DNA from: Limanda limanda
Taxonomy: Eukaryota; Chordata; Actinopteri; Pleuronectiformes; Pleuronectidae
Direction of reading: 5' to 3'
NCBI RefSeq assembly: GCF_963576545.1
Contig: NW_026870444.1
Coordinates: forward strand, 62,001-126,000
Length of the DNA stretch: 64,000 nucleotides
Shown here: positions 8,953 through 22,735 of the stretch, piece after piece
How positions within the stretch are numbered: position 1 is the first letter of the stretch
Layout of the letters: the number at the start of each line of letters is the position of its first letter
Notes under the pieces: generated by a model
Told to the model about the DNA's origin: nothing
Database searches by the model: none
What the model saw: the letters and a program-made list of their open reading frames with translations, nothing else
Made by a program: the position numbers and the translations under genes

Positions 8953-11900
8953 AAGTCTCTCCGACCTTCACAAAAAAAGTTATTCAAGAATATCTCTTTC
9001 TCCTATGTGCTTTCATCCCTAACCCTAACCCTAACCCTTCCGAAAGTCGGAGAAGCTCAAGGATGGTACTGATCGATGCGCGCAACCCCATTTAGTGGGG
9101 GTAGAGCCTACTTGCAAGTCTCTCCGACCTTCAAAAAAAAAGTTATTCAAGAATATCTCCTCAGATTTGGGGGAATTTCGTCGGTCGACCTCTTCCGAAG
9201 GTCGTACAAGCTCGGGGATGGTACCAATCGATCCGCAGGACCCAAATTAGTCCAGATGCAACCACTTTCCAAGTCTCTCCGACCTTCACAAAAAAAGTTA
9301 TTCAAGAATATCTCTTTCTCCTATGTGCTTTCATCCCTAACCCTAACCCTAACCCTTCCGAAAGTCGGAGAAGCTCAAGGATGGTACCGATCGATGCGCG
9401 CTACCCCATTTAGTGGGGGTAGAGCCTACTTGCAAGTCTCTCCGACCTTCACAAAAAAAGTTATTCAAGAATATCTCTTTCTCCTATGTGCTTTCATCCC
9501 TAACCCTAACCCTAACCCTTCCGAAAGTCGGAGAAGCTCAAGGATGGTACCAATCGATGCGCGCTACCCCATTTAGTGGGGGTAGAGCCTACTTGCAAGT
9601 CTCTCCGACCTTCACAAAAAAAGTTATTCAAGAATATCTCTTTCTCCTATGTGCTTTCATCCCTAACCCTAACCCTAACCCTTCCGAAAGTCGGAGAAGC
9701 TCAAGGATGGTACTGATCGATGCGCGCAACCCCATTTAGTGGGGGTAGAGCCTACTTGCAAGTCTCTCCGACCTTCACAAAAAAAGTTATTCAAGAATAT
9801 CTCCTCAGATTTGGGGGAATTTCGTCGGTCGACCTCTTCCGAAGGTCGTACAAGCTCGGGGATGGTACCAATCGATCCGCAGGACCCAAATTAGTCCAGA
9901 TGCAACCACTTTCCAAGTCTCTCCGACCTTCACAAAAAAAGTTATTCAAGAATATCTCTTTCTCCTATGTGCTTTCATCCCTAACCCTAACCCTAACCCT
10001 TCCGAAAGTCGGAGAAGCTCAAGGATGGTACCGATCGATGCGCGCTACCCCATTTAGTGGGGGTAGAGCCTACTTGCAAGTCTCTCCGACCTTCACAAAA
10101 AAAGTTATTCAAGAATATCTCCTCAGATTTGGGGGAATTTCGTCGGTCGACCTCTTCCGAAGGTCGTACAAGCTCGGGGATGGTACCAATCGATCCGCAG
10201 GACCCAAATTAGTCCAGATGCAACCACTTTCCAAGTCTCTCCGACCTTCACAAAAAAAGTTATTCAAGAATATCTCTTTCTCCTATGTGCTTTCATCCCT
10301 AACCCTAACCCTAACCCTTCCGAAAGTCGGAGAAGCTCAAGGATGGTACCGATCGATGCGCGCTACCCCATTTAGTGGGGGTAGAGCCTACTTGCAAGTC
10401 TCTCCGACCTTCACAAAAAAAGTTATTCAAGAATATCTCTTTCTCCTATGTGCTTTCATCCCTAACCCTAACCCTAACCCTTCCGAAAGTCGGAGAAGCT
10501 CAAGGATGGTACCGATCGATGCGCGCTACCCCATTTAGTGGGGGTAGAGCCTACTTGCAAGTCTCTCCGAACTTCACAAAAAAAGTTATTCAAGAATATC
10601 TCTTTCTCCTATGTGCTTTCATCCCTAACCCTAACCCTAACCCTTCCGAAAGTCGGAGAAGCTCAAGGATGGTACCGATCGATGCGCGCTACCCCATTTA
10701 GTGGGGGTAGAGCCTACTTGCAAGTCTCTCCGACCTTCACAAAAAAAGTTATTCAAGAATATCTCTTTCTCCTATGTGCTTTCATCCCTAACCCTAACCC
10801 TAACCCTTCCGAAAGTCGGAGAAGCTCAAGGATGGTACTGATCGATGCGCGCAACCCCATTTAGTGGGGGTAGAGCCTACTTGCAAGTCTCTCCGACCTT
10901 CAAAAAAAAAGTTATTCAAGAATATCTCCTCAGATTTGGGGGAATTTCGTCGGTCGACCTCTTCCGAAGGTCGTACAAGCTCGGGGATGGTACCAATCGA
11001 TCCGCAGGACCCAAATTAGTCCAGATGCAACCACTTTCCAAGTCTCTCCGACCTTCACAAAAAAAGTTATTCAAGAATATCTCTTTCTCCTATGTGCTTT
11101 CATCCCTAACCCTAACCCTAACCCTTCCGAAAGTCGGAGAAGCTCAAGGATGGTACCGATCGATGCGCGCTACCCCATTTAGTGGGGGTAGAGCCTACTT
11201 GCAAGTCTCTCCGACCTTCACAAAAAAAGTTATTCAAGAATATCTCTTTCTCCTATGTGCTTTCATCCCTAACCCTAACCCTAACCCTTCCGAAAGTCGG
11301 AGAAGCTCAAGGATGGTACTGATCGATGCGCGCAACCCCATTTAGTGGGGGTAGAGCCTACTTGCAAGTCTCTCCGACCTTCACAAAAAAAGTTATTCAA
11401 GAATATCTCCTCAGATTTGGGGGAATTTCGTCGGTCGACCTCTTCCGAAGGTCGTACAAGCTCGGGGATGGTACCAATCGATCCGCAGGACCCAAATTAG
11501 TCCAGATGCAACCACTTTCCAAGTCTCTCCGACCTTCACAAAAAAAGTTATTCAAGAATATCTCTTTCTCCTATGTGCTTTCATCCCTAACCCTAACCCT
11601 AACCCTTCCGAAAGTCGGAGAAGCTCAAGGATGGTACCGATCGATGCGCGCTACCCCATTTAGTGGGGGTAGAGCCTACTTGCAAGTCTCTCCGACCTTC
11701 ACAAAAAAAGTTATTCAAGAATATCTCCTCAGATTTGGGGGAATTTCGTCGGTCGACCTCTTCCGAAGGTCGTACAAGCTCGGGGATGGTACCAATCGAT
11801 CCGCAGGACCCAAATTAGTCCAGATGCAACCACTTTCCAAGTCTCTCCGACCTTCACAAAAAAAGTTATTCAAGAATATCTCTTTCTCCTATGTGCTTTC

Positions 11901-14900
11901 ATCCCTAACCCTAACCCTAACCCTTCCGAAAGTCGGAGAAGCTCAAGGATGGTACCGATCGATGCGCGCTACCCCATTTAGTGGGGGTAGAGCCTACTTG
12001 CAAGTCTCTCCGACCTTCACAAAAAAAGTTATTCAAGAATATCTCTTTCTCCTATGTGCTTTCATCCCTAACCCTAACCCTAACCCTTCCGAAAGTCGGA
12101 GAAGCTCAAGGATGGTACCGATCGATGCGCGCTACCCCATTTAGTGGGGGTAGAGCCTACTTGCAAGTCTCTCCGAACTTCACAAAAAAAGTTATTCAAG
12201 AATATCTCTTTCTCCTATGTGCTTTCATCCCTAACCCTAACCCTAACCCTTCCGAAAGTCGGAGAAGCTCAAGGATGGTACCGATCGATGCGCGCTACCC
12301 CATTTAGTGGGGGTAGAGCCTACTTGCAAGTCTCTCCGACCTTCACAAAAAAAGTTATTCAAGAATATCTCTTTCTCCTATGTGCTTTCATCCCTAACCC
12401 TAACCCTAACCCTTCCGAAAGTCGGAGAAGCTCAAGGATGGTACTGATCGATGCGCGCAACCCCATTTAGTGGGGGTAGAGCCTACTTGCAAGTCTCTCC
12501 GACCTTCAAAAAAAAAGTTATTCAAGAATATCTCCTCAGATTTGGGGGAATTTCGTCGGTCGACCTCTTCCGAAGGTCGTACAAGCTCGGGGATGGTACC
12601 AATCGATCCGCAGGACCCAAATTAGTCCAGATGCAACCACTTTCCAAGTCTCTCCGACCTTCACAAAAAAAGTTATTCAAGAATATCTCTTTCTCCTATG
12701 TGCTTTCATCCCTAACCCTAACCCTAACCCTTCCGAAAGTCGGAGAAGCTCAAGGATGGTACCGATCGATGCGCGCTACCCCATTTAGTGGGGGTAGAGC
12801 CTACTTGCAAGTCTCTCCGACCTTCACAAAAAAAGTTATTCAAGAATATCTCTTTCTCCTATGTGCTTTCATCCCTAACCCTAACCCTAACCCTTACGAA
12901 AGTCGGAGAAGCTCAAGGATGGTACCGATCGATGCGCGCAACCCCATTTAGTGGGGGTAGAGCCTACTTGCAAGTCTCTCCGACCTTCACAAAAAAAGTT
13001 ATTCAAGAATATCTCCTCAGATTTGGGGGAATTTCGTCGGTCGACCTCTTCCGAAGGTCGTACAAGCTCGGGGATGGTACCAATCGATCCGCAGGACCCA
13101 AATTAGTCCAGATGCAACCACTTTCCAAGTCTCTCCGACCTTCACAAAAAAAGTTATTCAAGAATATCTCTTTCTCCTATGTGCTTTCATCCCTAACCCT
13201 AACCCTAACCCTTCCGAAAGTCGGAGAAGCTCAAGGATGGTACCGATCGATGCGCGCTACCCCATTTAGTGGGGGTAGAGCCTACTTGCAAGTCTCTCCG
13301 ACCTTCACAAAAAAAGTTATTCAAGAATATCTCTTTCTCCTATGTGCTTTCATCCCTAACCCTAACCCTTCCGAAAGTCGGAGAAGCTCAAGGATGGTAC
13401 CGATCGATGCGCGCTACCCCATTTAGTTGGGGTAGAGCCTACTTGCAAGTCTCTCCGACCTTCACAAAAAAAGTTATTCAAGAATATCTCTTTCTCCTAT
13501 GTGCTTTCATCCCTAACCCTAACCCTAACCCTTACGAAAGTCGGAGAAGCTCAAGGATGGTACCGATCGATGCGCGCAACCCCATTTAGTGGGGGTAGAG
13601 CCTACTTGCAAGTCTCTCCGACCTTCACAAAAAAAGTTATTCAAGAATATCTCCTCAGATTTGGGGGAATTTCGTCGGTCGACCTCTTCCGAAGGTCGTA
13701 CAAGCTCGGGGATGGTACCAATCGATCCGCAGGACCCAAATTAGTCCAGATGCAACCACTTTCCAAGTCTCTCCGACCTTCACAAAAAAAGTTATTCAAG
13801 AATATCTCTTTCTCCTATGTGCTTTCATCCCTAACCCTAACCCTAACCCTTCCGAAAGTCGGAGAAGCTCAAGGATGGTACCGATCGATGCGCGCTACCC
13901 CATTTAGTGGGGGTAGAGCCTACTTGCAAGTCTCTCCGACCTTCACAAAAAACGTTATTCAAGAATATCTCTTTCTCCTATGTGCTTTCATCCCTAACCC
14001 TAACCCTAACCCTTCCGAAAGTCGGAGAAGCTCAAGGATGGTACCGATCGATGCGCGCTACCCCATTTAGTGGGGGTAGAGCCTACTTGCAAGTCTCTCC
14101 GACCTTCACAAAAAAAGTTATTCAAGAATATCTCCTCAGATTTGGGGGAATTTCGTCGGTCGACCTCTTCCGAAGGTCGTACAAGCTCGGGGATGGTACC
14201 AATCGATCCGCAGGACCCAAATTAGTCCAGATGCAACCACTTTCCAAGTCTCTCCGACCTTCACAAAAAAAGTTATTCAAGAATATCTCTTTCTCCTATG
14301 TGCTTTCATCCCTAACCCTAACCCTAACCCTTCCGAAAGTCGGAGAAGCTCAACGATGGTACCGATCGATGAGCGCTACCCCATTTAGTGGGGGTAGAGC
14401 CTACTTGCAAGTCTCTCCGACCTTCACAAAAAAAGTTATTCAAGAATATCTCTTTCTCCTATGTGCTTTCATCCCTAACCCTAACCCTAACCCTTACGAA
14501 AGTCGGAGAAGCTCAAGGATGGTACCGATCGATGCGTGCAACCCCATTTAGTGGGGGTAGAGCCTACTTGCAAGTCTCTCCGACCTTCACAAAAAAAGTT
14601 ATTCAAGAATATCTCCTCAGATTTGGGGGAATTTCGTCGGTCGACCTCTTCCGAAGGTCGTACAAGCTCGGGGATGGTACCAATCGATCCGCAGGACCCA
14701 AATTAGTCCAGATGCAACCACTTTCCAAGTCTCTCCGACCTTCACAAAAAAAGTTATTCAAGAATATCTCTTTCTCCTATGTGCTTTCATCCCTAACCCT
14801 AACCCTAACCCTTACGAAAGTCGGAGAAGCTCAAGGATGGTACCGATCGATGCGCGCAACCCCATTTAGTGGGGGTAGAGCCTACTTGCAAGTCTCTCCG

Positions 14901-15682
14901 ACCTTCACAAAAAAAGTTATTCAAGAATATCTCCTCAGATTTGGGGGAATTTCGTCGGTCGACCTCTTCCGAAGGTCGTACAAGCTCGGGGATGGTACCA
15001 ATCGATCCGCAGGACCCAAATTAGTCCAGATGCAACCACTTTCCAAGTCTCTCCGACCTTCACAAAAAAAGTTATTCAAGAATATCTCTTTCTCCTATGT
15101 GCTTTCATCCCTAACCCTAACCCTAACCCTTCCGAAAGTCGGAGAAGCTCAAGGATGGTACCGATCGATGCGCGCTACCCCATTTAGTGGGGGTAGAGCC
15201 TACTTGCAAGTCTCTCCGACCTTCACAAAAAAAGTTATTCAAGAATATCTCTTTCTCCTATGTGCTTTCATCCCTAACCCTAACCCTTCCGAAAGTCGGA
15301 GAAGCTCAACGATGGTACCGATCGATGAGCGCTACCCCATTTAGTGGGGGTAGAGCCTACTTGCAAGTCTCTCCGACCTTCACAAAAAAAGTTATTCAAG
15401 AATATCTCTTTCTCCTATGTGCTTTCATCCCTAACCCTAACCCTAACCCTTACGAAAGTCGGAGAAGCTCAAGGATGGTACCGATCGATGCGTGCAACCC
15501 CATTTAGTGGGGGTAGAGCCTACTTGCAAGTCTCTCCGACCTTCACAAAAAAAGTTATTCAAGAATATCTCCTCAGATTTGGGGGAATTTCGTCGGTCGA
15601 CCTCTTCCGAAGGTCGTACAAGCTCGGGGATGGTACCAATCGATCCGCAGGACCCAAATTAGTCCAGATGCAACCACTTTCC
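8953..15682 (+). repeat. 6,730-bp, 42-monomer higher-order repeat, copy 2
   Basis: This is directly adjacent to copy 1 with all 42 monomers in the same order and with the same lengths and marker variants. Upstream of 2223 the orders differ (A-L at 2060, B at 8798), and downstream the matching positions differ (A-L at 8953, A-Y at 15683), which fixes the ends to about one monomer. The short open frame that stops at 9072 (TAC TGA) marks the A-L monomer at the junction. Confidence 0.9.
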
Positions 15683-16320
15683 AAGTCTCTCCGACCTTCA
15701 CAAAAAAAGTTATTCAAGAATATCTCTTTCTCCTATGTGCTTTCATCCCTAACCCTAACCCTAACCCTTACGAAAGTCGGAGAAGCTCAAGGATGGTACC
15801 GATCGATGCGCGCAACCCCATTTAGTGGGGGTAGAGCCTACTTGCAAGTCTCTCCGACCTTCACAAAAAAAGTTATTCAAGAATATCTCCTCAGATTTGG
15901 GGGAATTTCGTCGGTCGACCTCTTCCGAAGGTCGTACAAGCTCGGGGATGGTACCAATCGATCCGCAGGACCCAAATTAGTCCAGATGCAACCACTTTCC
16001 AAGTCTCTCCGACCTTCACAAAAAAAGTTATTCAAGAATATCTCTTTCTCCTATGTGCTTTCATCCCTAACCCTAACCCTAACCCTTCCGAAAGTCGGAG
16101 AAGCTCAAGGATGGTACCGATCGATGCGCGCTACCCCATTTAGTGGGGGTAGAGCCTACTTGCAAGTCTCTCCGACCTTCACAAAAAAAGTTATTCAAGA
16201 ATATCTCTTTCTCCTATGTGCTTTCATCCCTAACCCTAACCCTTCCGAAAGTCGGAGAAGCTCAAGGATGGTACCGATCGATGCGCGCTACCCCATTTAG
16301 TTGGGGTAGAGCCTACTTGC
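14409..16320 (+). repeat. 956-bp six-monomer tandem pair
   Basis: 14409-15364 and 15365-16320 both have the order A-Y, B, A-Y, B, A, A157 (956 bp). Both begin with the A-Y carrying GATGCGTGC. They differ in the last monomer: the 157-bp copy at 15208 ends with CAACGATGG and GATGAGCGC, the one at 16164 with the usual CAAGGATGG and GATGCGCGC. Only the first of the two is present in 6,730-bp copy 1, which has one further partial round at 8635. Confidence 0.8.
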
Positions 16321-17920
16321 AAGTCTCTCCGACCTTCACAAAAAAAGTTATTCAAGAATATCTCTTTCTCCTATGTGCTTTCATCCCTAACCCTAACCCT
16401 AACCCTTACGAAAGTCGGAGAAGCTCAAGGATGGTACCGATCGATGCGCGCAACCCCATTTAGTGGGGGTAGAGCCTACTTGCAAGTCTCTCCGACCTTC
16501 ACAAAAAAAGTTATTCAAGAATATCTCCTCAGATTTGGGGGAATTTCGTCGGTCGACCTCTTCCGAAGGTCGTACAAGCTCGGGGATGGTACCAATCGAT
16601 CCGCAGGACCCAAATTAGTCCAGATGCAACCACTTTCCAAGTCTCTCCGACCTTCACAAAAAAAGTTATTCAAGAATATCTCTTTCTCCTATGTGCTTTC
16701 ATCCCTAACCCTAACCCTAACCCTTCCGAAAGTCGGAGAAGCTCAAGGATGGTACCGATCGATGCGCGCTACCCCATTTAGTGGGGGTAGAGCCTACTTG
16801 CAAGTCTCTCCGACCTTCACAAAAAACGTTATTCAAGAATATCTCTTTCTCCTATGTGCTTTCATCCCTAACCCTAACCCTAACCCTTCCGAAAGTCGGA
16901 GAAGCTCAAGGATGGTACCGATCGATGCGCGCTACCCCATTTAGTGGGGGTAGAGCCTACTTGCAAGTCTCTCCGACCTTCACAAAAAAAGTTATTCAAG
17001 AATATCTCCTCAGATTTGGGGGAATTTCGTCGGTCGACCTCTTCCGAAGGTCGTACAAGCTCGGGGATGGTACCAATCGATCCGCAGGACCCAAATTAGT
17101 CCAGATGCAACCACTTTCCAAGTCTCTCCGACCTTCACAAAAAAAGTTATTCAAGAATATCTCTTTCTCCTATGTGCTTTCATCCCTAACCCTAACCCTA
17201 ACCCTTCCGAAAGTCGGAGAAGCTCAACGATGGTACCGATCGATGAGCGCTACCCCATTTAGTGGGGGTAGAGCCTACTTGCAAGTCTCTCCGACCTTCA
17301 CAAAAAAAGTTATTCAAGAATATCTCTTTCTCCTATGTGCTTTCATCCCTAACCCTAACCCTAACCCTTACGAAAGTCGGAGAAGCTCAAGGATGGTACC
17401 GATCGATGCGTGCAACCCCATTTAGTGGGGGTAGAGCCTACTTGCAAGTCTCTCCGACCTTCACAAAAAAAGTTATTCAAGAATATCTCCTCAGATTTGG
17501 GGGAATTTCGTCGGTCGACCTATTCCGAAGGTCGTACAAGCTCGGGGATGGTACCAATCGATCCGCAGGACCCAAATTAGTCCAGATGCAACCACTTTCC
17601 AAGTCTCTCCGACCTTCACAAAAAAAGTTATTCAAGAATATCTCTTTCTCCTATGTGCTTTCATCCCTAACCCTAACCCTAACCCTTCCGAAAGTCGGAG
17701 AAGCTCAAGGATGGTACCGATCGATGCGCGCTACCCCATTTAGTGGGGGTAGAGCCTACTTGCAAGTCTCTCCGACCTTCACAAAAAAAGTTATTCAAGA
17801 ATATCTCTTTCTCCTATGTGCTTTCATCCCTAACCCTAACCCTTCCGAAAGTCGGAGAAGCTCAAGGATGGTACCGATCGATGCGCGCTACCCCATTTAG
17901 TGGGGGTAGAGCCTACTTGC
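15683..17920 (+). repeat. 14-monomer block, partial copy of 12809-14726
   Basis: 15683-17600 repeats 12809-14726 at an offset of 2,874 bp, including the TTTAGTTGG, AAACGTT, CAACGATGG and GATGCGTGC markers. After that the orders part (A at 17601 where 14727 is A-Y). A private change CTATTCCG for CTCTTCCG sits in the B starting 17446. The same block recurs at 55146-57383 without that private change. Confidence 0.8.
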
Positions 17921-19683
17921 AAGTCTCTCCGACCTTCACAAAAAAAGTTATTCAAGAATATCTCTTTCTCCTATGTGCTTTCATCCCTAACCCTAACCCT
18001 AACCCTTACGAAAGTCGGAGAAGCTCAAGGATGGTACCGATCGATGCGCGCAACCCTATTTAGTGGGGGTAGAGCCTACTTGCAAGTCTCTCCGACCTTC
18101 ACAAAAAAAGTTATTCAAGAATATCTCCTCAGATTTGGGGGAATTTCGTCGGTCGACCTCTTCCGAAGGTCGTACAAGCTCGGGGATGGTACCAATCGAT
18201 CCGCAGGACCCAAATTAGTCCAGATGCAACCACTTTCCAAGTCTCTCCGACCTTCACAAAAAAAGTTATTCAAGAATATCTCTTTCTCCTATGTGCTTTC
18301 ATCCCTAACCCTAACCCTAACCCTTCCGAAAGTCGGAGAAGCTCAAGGATGGTACCGATCGATGCGCGCTACCCCATTTAGTGGGGGTAGAGCCTACTTG
18401 CAAGTCTCTCCGACCTTCACAAAAAAAGTTATTCAAGAATATCTCTTTCTCCTATGTGCTTTCATCCCTAACCCTAACCCTAACCCTTCCGAAAGTCGGA
18501 GAAGCTCAAGGATGGTACCGATCGATGCGCGCAACCCCATTTAGTGGGGGTAGAGCCTACTTGCAAGTCTCTCCGACCTTCACAAAAAAAGTTATTCAAG
18601 AATATCTCCTCAGATTTGGGGGAATTTCGTCGGTCGACCTCTTCCGAAGGTCGTACAAGCTCGGGGATGGTACCAATCGATCCGCAGGACCCAAATTAGT
18701 CCAGATGCAACCACTTTCCAAGTCTCTCCGACCTTCACAAAAAAAGTTATTCAAGAATATCTCTTTCTCCTATGTGCTTTCATCCCTAACCCTAACCCTA
18801 ACCCTTCCGAAAGTCGGAGAAGCTCAAGGATGGTACCGATCGATGCGCGTTACCCCATTTAGTGGGGGTAGAGCCTACTTGCAAGTCTCTCCGACCTTCA
18901 CAAAAAAAGTTATTCAAGAATATCTCTTTCTCCTATGTGCTTTCATCCCTAACCCTAACCCTAACCCTTCCGAAAGTCGGAGAAGCTCAAGGATGGTACC
19001 GATCGATGCGCGCTACCCCATTTAGTGGGGGTAGAGCCTACTTGCAAGTCTCTCCGACCTTCACAAAAAAAGTTATTCAAGAATATCTCTTTCTCCTATG
19101 TGCTTTCATCCCTAATCCTAACCCTAACCCTTCCGAAAGTCGGAGAAGCTCAAGGATGGTACCGATCGATGCGCGCTACCCCATTTAGTGGGGGTAGAGC
19201 CTACTTGCAAGTCTCTCCGACCTTCACAAAAAAAGTTATTCAAGAATATCTCTTTCTCCTATGTGCTTTCATCCCTAACCCTAACCCTTCCGAAAGTCGG
19301 AGAAGCTCAAGGATGGTACTGATCGATGCGCGCAACCCCATTTAGTGGGGGTAGAGCCTACTTGCAAGTCTCTCCGACCTTCACAAAAAAAGTTATTCAA
19401 GAATATCTCCTCAGATTTGGGGGAATTTCGTCGGTCGACCTCTTCCGAAGGTCGTACAAGCTCGGGGATGGTACCAATCGATCCGCAGGACCCAAATTAG
19501 TCCAGATGCAACCACTTTCCAAGTCTCTCCGACCTTCACAAAAAAAGTTATTCAAGAATATCTCTTTCTCCTATGTGCTTTCATCCCTAACCCTAACCCT
19601 AACCCTTCCGAAAGTCGGAGAAGCTCAAGGATGGTACCGATCGATGCGCGCTACCCCATTTAGTGGGGGTAGAGCCTACTTGC
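17921..19683 (+). repeat. 1,763-bp eleven-monomer repeat, copy 1
   Basis: The order is A-Y, B, A, A, B, A, A, A, A157-L, B, A (1,763 bp). Markers shared with the next copy are CAACCCTATTT at the end of 17921, GCGCGTTACC in 18720 and the broken telomere block CTAATCC in 19046. A single copy of this block, not two, is present at 57384-59146. Confidence 0.9.
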
Positions 19684-21446
19684 AAGTCTCTCCGACCTTC
19701 ACAAAAAAAGTTATTCAAGAATATCTCTTTCTCCTATGTGCTTTCATCCCTAACCCTAACCCTAACCCTTACGAAAGTCGGAGAAGCTCAAGGATGGTAC
19801 CGATCGATGCGCGCAACCCTATTTAGTGGGGGTAGAGCCTACTTGCAAGTCTCTCCGACCTTCACAAAAAAAGTTATTCAAGAATATCTCCTCAGATTTG
19901 GGGGAATTTCGTCGGTCGACCTCTTCCGAAGGTCGTACAAGCTCGGGGATGGTACCAATCGATCCGCAGGACCCAAATTAGTCCAGATGCAACCACTTTC
20001 CAAGTCTCTCCGACCTTCACAAAAAAAGTTATTCAAGAATATCTCTTTCTCCTATGTGCTTTCATCCCTAACCCTAACCCTAACCCTTCCGAAAGTCGGA
20101 GAAGCTCAAGGATGGTACCGATCGATGCGCGCTACCCCATTTAGTGGGGGTAGAGCCTACTTGCAAGTCTCTCCGACCTTCACAAAAAAAGTTATTCAAG
20201 AATATCTCTTTCTCCTATGTGCTTTCATCCCTAACCCTAACCCTAACCCTTCCGAAAGTCGGAGAAGCTCAAGGATGGTACCGATCGATGCGCGCAACCC
20301 CATTTAGTGGGGGTAGAGCCTACTTGCAAGTCTCTCCGACCTTCACAAAAAAAGTTATTCAAGAATATCTCCTCAGATTTGGGGGAATTTCGTCGGTCGA
20401 CCTCTTCCGAAGGTCGTACAAGCTCGGGGATGGTACCAATCGATCCGCAGGACCCAAATTAGTCCAGATGCAACCACTTTCCAAGTCTCTCCGACCTTCA
20501 CAAAAAAAGTTATTCAAGAATATCTCTTTCTCCTATGTGCTTTCATCCCTAACCCTAACCCTAACCCTTCCGAAAGTCGGAGAAGCTCAAGGATGGTACC
20601 GATCGATGCGCGTTACCCCATTTAGTGGGGGTAGAGCCTACTTGCAAGTCTCTCCGACCTTCACAAAAAAAGTTATTCAAGAATATCTCTTTCTCCTATG
20701 TGCTTTCATCCCTAACCCTAACCCTAACCCTTCCGAAAGTCGGAGAAGCTCAAGGATGGTACCGATCGATGCGCGCTACCCCATTTAGTGGGGGTAGAGC
20801 CTACTTGCAAGTCTCTCCGACCTTCACAAAAAAAGTTATTCAAGAATATCTCTTTCTCCTATGTGCTTTCATCCCTAATCCTAACCCTAACCCTTCCGAA
20901 AGTCGGAGAAGCTCAAGGATGGTACCGATCGATGCGCGCTACCCCATTTAGTGGGGGTAGAGCCTACTTGCAAGTCTCTCCGACCTTCACAAAAAAAGTT
21001 ATTCAAGAATATCTCTTTCTCCTATGTGCTTTCATCCCTAACCCTAACCCTTCCGAAAGTCGGAGAAGCTCAAGGATGGTACTGATCGATGCGCGCAACC
21101 CCATTTAGTGGGGGTAGAGCCTACTTGCAAGTCTCTCCGACCTTCACAAAAAAAGTTATTCAAGAATATCTCCTCAGATTTGGGGGAATTTCGTCGGTCG
21201 ACCTCTTCCGAAGGTCGTACAAGCTCGGGGATGGTACCAATCGATCCGCAGGACCCAAATTAGTCCAGATGCAACCACTTTCCAAGTCTCTCCGACCTTC
21301 ACAAAAAAAGTTATTCAAGAATATCTCTTTCTCCTATGTGCTTTCATCCCTAACCCTAACCCTAACCCTTCCGAAAGTCGGAGAAGCTCAAGGATGGTAC
21401 CGATCGATGCGCGCTACCCCATTTAGTGGGGGTAGAGCCTACTTGC
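19684..21446 (+). repeat. 1,763-bp eleven-monomer repeat, copy 2
   Basis: This is a tandem copy of 17921-19683 with all markers at an offset of exactly 1,763 bp (CAACCCTATTT in 19684, GCGCGTTACC in 20483, CTAATCC in 20809, 157-bp A-L at 20972). I saw no base that differs, though I compared marker sites and translated frames rather than every base. Confidence 0.88.
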
Positions 21447-22735
21447 AAGTCTCTCCGACCTTCACAAAAAAAGTTATTCAAGAATATCTCTTTCTCCTAT
21501 GTGCTTTCATCCCTAACCCTAACCCTAACCCTTCCGAAAGTCGGAGAAGCTCAAGGATGGTACCGATCGATGCGCGCAACCCCATTTAGTGGGGGTAGAG
21601 CCTACTTGCAAGTCTCTCCGACCTTCACAAAAAAAGTTATTCAAGAATATCTCCTCAGATTTGGGGGAATTTCGTCGGTCGACCTCTTCCGAAGGTCGTA
21701 CAAGCTCGGGGATGGTACCAATCGATCCGCAGGACCCAAATTAGTCCAGATGCAACCACTTTCCAAGTCTCTCCGACCTTCACAAAAAAAGTTATTCAAG
21801 AATATCTCTTTCTCCTATGTGCTTTCATCCCTAACCCTAACCCTAACCCTTCCGAAAGTCGGAGAAGCTCAAGGATGGTACCGATCGATGCGCGCTACCC
21901 CATTTAGTGGGGGTAGAGCCTACTTGCAAGTCTCTCCGACCTTCACAAAAAAAAGTTATTCAAGAATATCTCCTCAGATTTGGGGGAATTTCGTCGGTCG
22001 ACCTCTTCCGAAGGTCGTACAAGCTCGGGGATGGTACCAATCGATCCGCAGGACCCAAATTAGTCCAGATGCAACCACTTTTCAAGTCTCTCCGACCTTC
22101 ACAAAAAAAGTTATTCAAGAATATCTCTTTCTCCTATGTGCTTTCATCCCTAACCCTAACCCTAACCCTTCCGAAAGTCGGAGAAGCTCAAGGATGGTAC
22201 CGATCGATGCGCGCTACCCCATTTAGTGGGGGTAGAGCCTACTTGCAAGTCTCTCCGACCTTCACAAAAAAAGTTATTCAAGAATATCTCTTTCTCCTAT
22301 GTGCTTTCATCCCTAACCCTAACCCTAACCCTTCCGAAAGTCGGAGAAGCTCAAGGATGGTACCGATCGATGCGCGCTACCCCATTTAGTGGGGGTAGAG
22401 CCTACTTGCAAGTCTCTCCGACCTTCACAAAAAAAGTTATTCAAGAATATCTCTTTCTCCTATGTGCTTTCATCCCTAACCCTAACCCTAACCCTTCCGA
22501 AAGTCGGAGAAGCTCAAGGATGGTACCGATCGATGCGCGCTACCCCATTTAGTGGGGGTAGAGCCTACTTGCAAGTCTCTCCGACCTTCACAAAAAAAGT
22601 TATTCAAGAATATCTCTTTCTCCTATGTGCTTTCATCCCTAACCCTAACCCTAACCCTTCCGAAAGTCGGAGAAGCTCAAGGATGGTACTGATCGATGCG
22701 CGCAACCCCATTTAGTGGGGGTAGAGCCTACTTGC
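21447..22735 (+). repeat. Eight-monomer block with a 156-bp B
   Basis: The order is A, B, A, B156, then four A (22084, 22247, 22410, 22573). The B starting 21928 has eight A in CACAAAAAAAAG instead of seven, making it 156 bp and shifting the translated frame, and it ends in ACTTTTC instead of ACTTTCC. Both marks recur together at 59628, which shows that 59147-60435 is a copy of this block. Confidence 0.85.

Noticed and set aside
9072..9076. Nonsense mutation ending a gene at TAC TGA
   Set aside because: The TACTGA is the standard A-L variant found in dozens of monomers; it is not a break in a particular gene.
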